Below, piece after piece: positions 4,765 through 7,382 of a stretch of DNA of 7,382 nucleotides (positions are counted from its first letter, which is position 1; the number at the start of each line of letters is the position of its first letter). The notes beneath the pieces are model-generated. The model worked only from the letters and a program-made list of their open reading frames with translations, was not told the DNA's origin and did no database searches. Made by a program: the position numbers and the translations under genes. Source of the stretch: Chloroflexota bacterium. GTDB taxonomy: Bacteria; Chloroflexota; Anaerolineae; Promineifilales; Promineifilaceae. Where the stretch lies: assembly GCA_008501785.1 (NCBI GenBank), contig QQUD01000759.1, positions 1 to 7,382 of the forward strand, written 5' to 3'.

Positions 4765-7382
4765 ATGTCTAAACGATTTCTCTCACTAATGGTAGGCTTG
4801 TTTTTTCTATCTTGTCTCGTTCTTTTCATCGCAATTCCCACATTCAAACCAACCCCGGCGGCAGCATCTGAGCCATTTAAATACAAATTGGGTACACCCA
4901 TCAATTTCAACAACAACAGTATCATCCAAAACAATACACTAGGTGTTTTTGGCCCCCAAACATGCACAGCATTTGGCGATGCATTTTCGCCCTGGAATAG
5001 TCAATATACCTCAGGAATAGGTAGCTACAGTTACCGTTACCAAATTCGCATTCCACACGATTACCCAGATGATGTCGTTCGGGTTGAATTATTTGACCCA
5101 GATTCAGTGAATCAAGCGAACAATGCCGCAACCATTATGCGCAGCAGTACAGCAATAAATAATGGGTTTTCGTTAATCGAAGATGTGCTTTGTGGCGCTT
5201 CTGGTACAGGCACTTCTGGCGAGCAGCGAAATCCTTGCGTGTTTCAAACGGGGGAAACTACCCTGATCGATTCCGGGATAGCTTTATTCGAGCAGATTAA
5301 CCCTATCTGGTTGATACGGATTGACAAAAATCGAGGCGTCGGTGCAGGCAATGGTGATGGCACTTGCAACCCTCCCAATGAAACTCCTCCGCCACTTTAT
5401 AATGTTAATTATAATACGCAAACACTTTTTGAACTTTACTATTATCGACTAACAGTAGATGGACAACCTGTACAAGTCCCGGTTGCCAGCTACTACGGAA
5501 ATACGGGAGATAGTAGAGACTTCTTTGGATTTCATGAGACTGATATGCGTTGGGTATCTCCTGGTGCAGACAAACAGGGATATGACTTTCCCGTTCCCGA
5601 TGTTCCTTTTGCTTCTGAAGTGCCCACAATTGAAGAGAACACATCCTTTGAGGTCAGATTAGCCGATGTGCCGAATATATACATTGATCCAGATACGGGT
5701 GAGAGATTTTTGCATCTGGATGTAACGGCCGTGACCGGGGCGTCTGAAAATGCATTTCACATTTGGGCAGGCCCCGATGACTATGTAGATACCTCTGCTA
5801 CAAATGCCAATATTCGTAATGTTAATGCGATTGATAACCCAGGCTCACATGATTCTCGTGGCGTTCAGGTTGAAGCAATGGGACGCATTGTTGTTAATAA
5901 TCTAATGAAACCGATGCGTATGCCGGTTAACTATATTCCACCTGGCGCTGCCGGGGCTTATTTGGCAATTAGTATGTTTGATATTGACAGCGGTTCCAGT
6001 GGCCCATTCACCTTTTATTTCGATTCAATTCCAGAATCTGCCTGGTCGATGTCTTTCAGCGAGCCTGGGGTGGACGATCCAGATGGCGTTGCGGCGGGCA
6101 CCCGTTGCAATTTAGGTGGCCCAAGTGGCGATGATTGCGATAATAAATGGATTACTCCACCACCATCGATTATAGTACCCGGAGATTTATCAGACTGCGA
6201 TTTTCAGAATCCTACCCAGGATGATTGTACGCCATTTGTGGGTGGACAGTTAATGGTTCGTGTGGATGGTGGTTTGCATGATACACACACCTGGCAAACC
6301 ATTCTTATCCCTACCGACCCCATTGCATCTTTTGACCCAACACAAAGTTGTGCTGCTTTCCCCATTGCTGTTAGTTCAGGCATTCGTTCTGTGACATCGC
6401 CTGGGGATCCTTCCAATCCCTACCCAAATTCATCAGAGTTTGAATACCCTACATTGCTGCCGAATTATGATCAATTTATCTACCACACTGAGAATGTGTC
6501 GCTTGACATGGCTGATGCAGGAACCTTGTTCAAAGTGTCTCGTGGATTTGATTTTGCAGCAGGTAACTTTGGATGGCTGAAATGGAATTTGGGAATTACT
6601 GGTATAAATGGCAGTGGGTTGTTGGGTGAAACGGCCGTTCTCTCTAACAGTCTCACCTGGCCAGGAGACAGCGTCGATTACGCGAATCATGCTGATCCAG
6701 GTAGTGTTGCCGCAGATGGCATTCCCCACGTTGTGCGCGGCTATGTCAAACCAGGTGATGCGACGGCACAGAACCTGCAAGTCGAGGCATGGGTATCAGC
6801 TAGTCCCGCCCAACTTCCCGAAGTTGCTGCAGCCGTGAATCAGCTAATTGATGATCCGCCTGTGCTGCGGATGATTGTGTTTGACGAGTCTGATGCTGGT
6901 TTTGGGCCTTACGGCAGTTACACCATCCAACGCTTCGCCCTCTTTAAAATTATCGGTTATGGCAACAGCGCTGCCGAAGATGAATGGCTCTTGCTCGAGT
7001 TTATGGGCTGGGACGGCTCTTGTGGGCAAGTAGAATCAGGAACCGACAAGGATTTAAGAATCAGCAATTTGCAAATTGTTGGTCCCGATACCCCGCAACA
7101 AGGGCAGCCATTTACTGTACAGGCAACTATTTATAACGCCGGTTCAGACGATATTGACAGCCAGTTCTTTGTTGACTTTTATCTGAATCCGAGCCAAACG
7201 GATCCCTTTTTAATTGAGGATAGTGTGGGGTTTACGGCCGTTTCCTCCCTCGCCGCCAATTCCCAAAAAACAATTTTTGCCACCCTTTCTGGAAACGCGC
7301 TGAAACAAGCCAACAACGCACTTTTCGCCAAAGTTGATTCCCTCGACCAGAGTACCGAAACCGATGAAGCCAACAATATCGC
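4765..7382 (+). CDS. Paralogous secreted TadG-like/CARDB protein (N-terminal 872 aa, cut by window edge)
   Basis: Open from ATG 4765 to the last base with no stop. It is a collinear paralogue of the gene at 688. Its signal peptide starts MSKRFLSLMVGLFF and ends around P-A-A-A before S35. The ectodomain shows the same landmarks: VELFDPDSVN, FELYYYR, the W-V-S-P-G-A-D stretch, SENAFHIWAGPDDYVD, SAWSMSF with DPDGV, SLTWPGDS, ESDAGFGPYG, and F-M-G-W-D-G-S-C-G-Q closing the region. Ten mature-protein cysteines (67, 143, 158, 201, 448, 458, 478, 488, 529, 753) match those of the upstream protein in order and context. A CARDB domain starts about residue 761 and is open at the edge after E-T-D-E-A-N-N. 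The 'SVRDALEAL' helix of the paralogue is replaced by a Pro/Ala-rich equivalent. The CARDB stretch 7183-7275 is closest to the last CARDB unit of the upstream gene, so DNA exchange between the two is likely. Function is inferred to be surface adhesion or matrix; the gene probably continues with more CARDB units. Confidence 0.8.
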   Translation, partial: MSKRFLSLMVGLFFLSCLVLFIAIPTFKPTPAAASEPFKYKLGTPINFNNNSIIQNNTLGVFGPQTCTAFGDAFSPWNSQYTSGIGSYSYRYQIRIPHDYPDDVVRVELFDPDSVNQANNAATIMRSSTAINNGFSLIEDVLCGASGTGTSGEQRNPCVFQTGETTLIDSGIALFEQINPIWLIRIDKNRGVGAGNGDGTCNPPNETPPPLYNVNYNTQTLFELYYYRLTVDGQPVQVPVASYYGNTGDSRDFFGFHETDMRWVSPGADKQGYDFPVPDVPFASEVPTIEENTSFEVRLADVPNIYIDPDTGERFLHLDVTAVTGASENAFHIWAGPDDYVDTSATNANIRNVNAIDNPGSHDSRGVQVEAMGRIVVNNLMKPMRMPVNYIPPGAAGAYLAISMFDIDSGSSGPFTFYFDSIPESAWSMSFSEPGVDDPDGVAAGTRCNLGGPSGDDCDNKWITPPPSIIVPGDLSDCDFQNPTQDDCTPFVGGQLMVRVDGGLHDTHTWQTILIPTDPIASFDPTQSCAAFPIAVSSGIRSVTSPGDPSNPYPNSSEFEYPTLLPNYDQFIYHTENVSLDMADAGTLFKVSRGFDFAAGNFGWLKWNLGITGINGSGLLGETAVLSNSLTWPGDSVDYANHADPGSVAADGIPHVVRGYVKPGDATAQNLQVEAWVSASPAQLPEVAAAVNQLIDDPPVLRMIVFDESDAGFGPYGSYTIQRFALFKIIGYGNSAAEDEWLLLEFMGWDGSCGQVESGTDKDLRISNLQIVGPDTPQQGQPFTVQATIYNAGSDDIDSQFFVDFYLNPSQTDPFLIEDSVGFTAVSSLAANSQKTIFATLSGNALKQANNALFAKVDSLDQSTETDEANNI

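Larger units (their letters stand above)
266..7241. repeat. Dispersed octamer palindrome family ACGGCCGT (nine copies)
   Basis: Copies lie at 266-273, 3523-3530, 3895-3902, 4267-4274, 4538-4545, 4607-4614, 5725-5732, 6631-6638 and 7234-7241. Four (3523, 3895, 4267, 7234) sit at the same place in homologous CARDB repeats; the other five and the CARDB ancestor make six independent contexts. All seven coding copies are read in one frame, ACG GCC GTN = Thr-Ala-Val, including the minus-strand kinase. The span given is the outer limit of the family, not one continuous element. It resembles the highly iterated palindromes known from cyanobacteria (HIP1), with a different core. Confidence 0.7.

Noticed and set aside
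4765..4818. Lipoprotein signal (F-L-S-C) in the second secreted protein
   Set aside because: The residue three before the Cys is Phe, the hydrophobic run continues well past the Cys, and A-A-A at residues 32-34 gives a better signal peptidase I site.

Overview
The window looks like chromosomal DNA of a bacterium, most likely Chloroflexota (Anaerolineae/Ardenticatenia-like). Three things point there: very large secreted multidomain proteins, an ectodomain that I recall from TadG-related proteins of that phylum, and a C-terminal tail of the 'YLP(L/F)V' kind common on its exported proteins. This assignment is inference from recalled family features, because no rRNA or other taxonomic marker is present. 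Base composition is moderate, slightly AT-rich by eye.

Layout. (1) Positions 1-375, minus strand: the N-terminal 125 codons of an aminoglycoside-phosphotransferase-fold kinase, running off the left edge. (2) Positions 376-687: a divergent intergenic region. Two good sigma70-type promoters point outward and share one antiparallel -35 box. The rightward transcript would carry a leader of about 245 nt with several possible hairpins. (3) Positions 688-4494, plus strand: a complete 1268-residue secreted protein with a signal peptide, a roughly 720-residue Cys-containing TadG-like ectodomain, four CARDB-type immunoglobulin-like repeats (the last three on an exact 372-bp period) and a short hydrophobic tail. 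(4) Positions 4495-4764: an intergenic region with a long hairpin, two 12-bp AAACGGCCGTTT palindromes, an evenly spaced three-arm inverted repeat, a consensus -10 box and a strong ribosome binding site. (5) Positions 4765-7382, plus strand: a collinear paralogue of the first secreted gene, open to the right edge inside its first CARDB repeat.

The two large genes form a tandem paralogous pair with matching domain order and ten matching cysteines, but with quite different upstream regions, so they may be expressed under different conditions. A plausible role is cell-surface adhesion or a matrix/sheath component. No partner genes are visible to fix the function, and the kinase is probably unrelated.

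The most unusual signal across the window is the octamer ACGGCCGT. It occurs nine times, at least six of them in independent contexts. Every CGGCCG I found belongs to this longer octamer, and in every coding case it is read as ACG GCC GTN (Thr-Ala-Val). This resembles a highly iterated palindrome of the cyanobacterial HIP1 kind.
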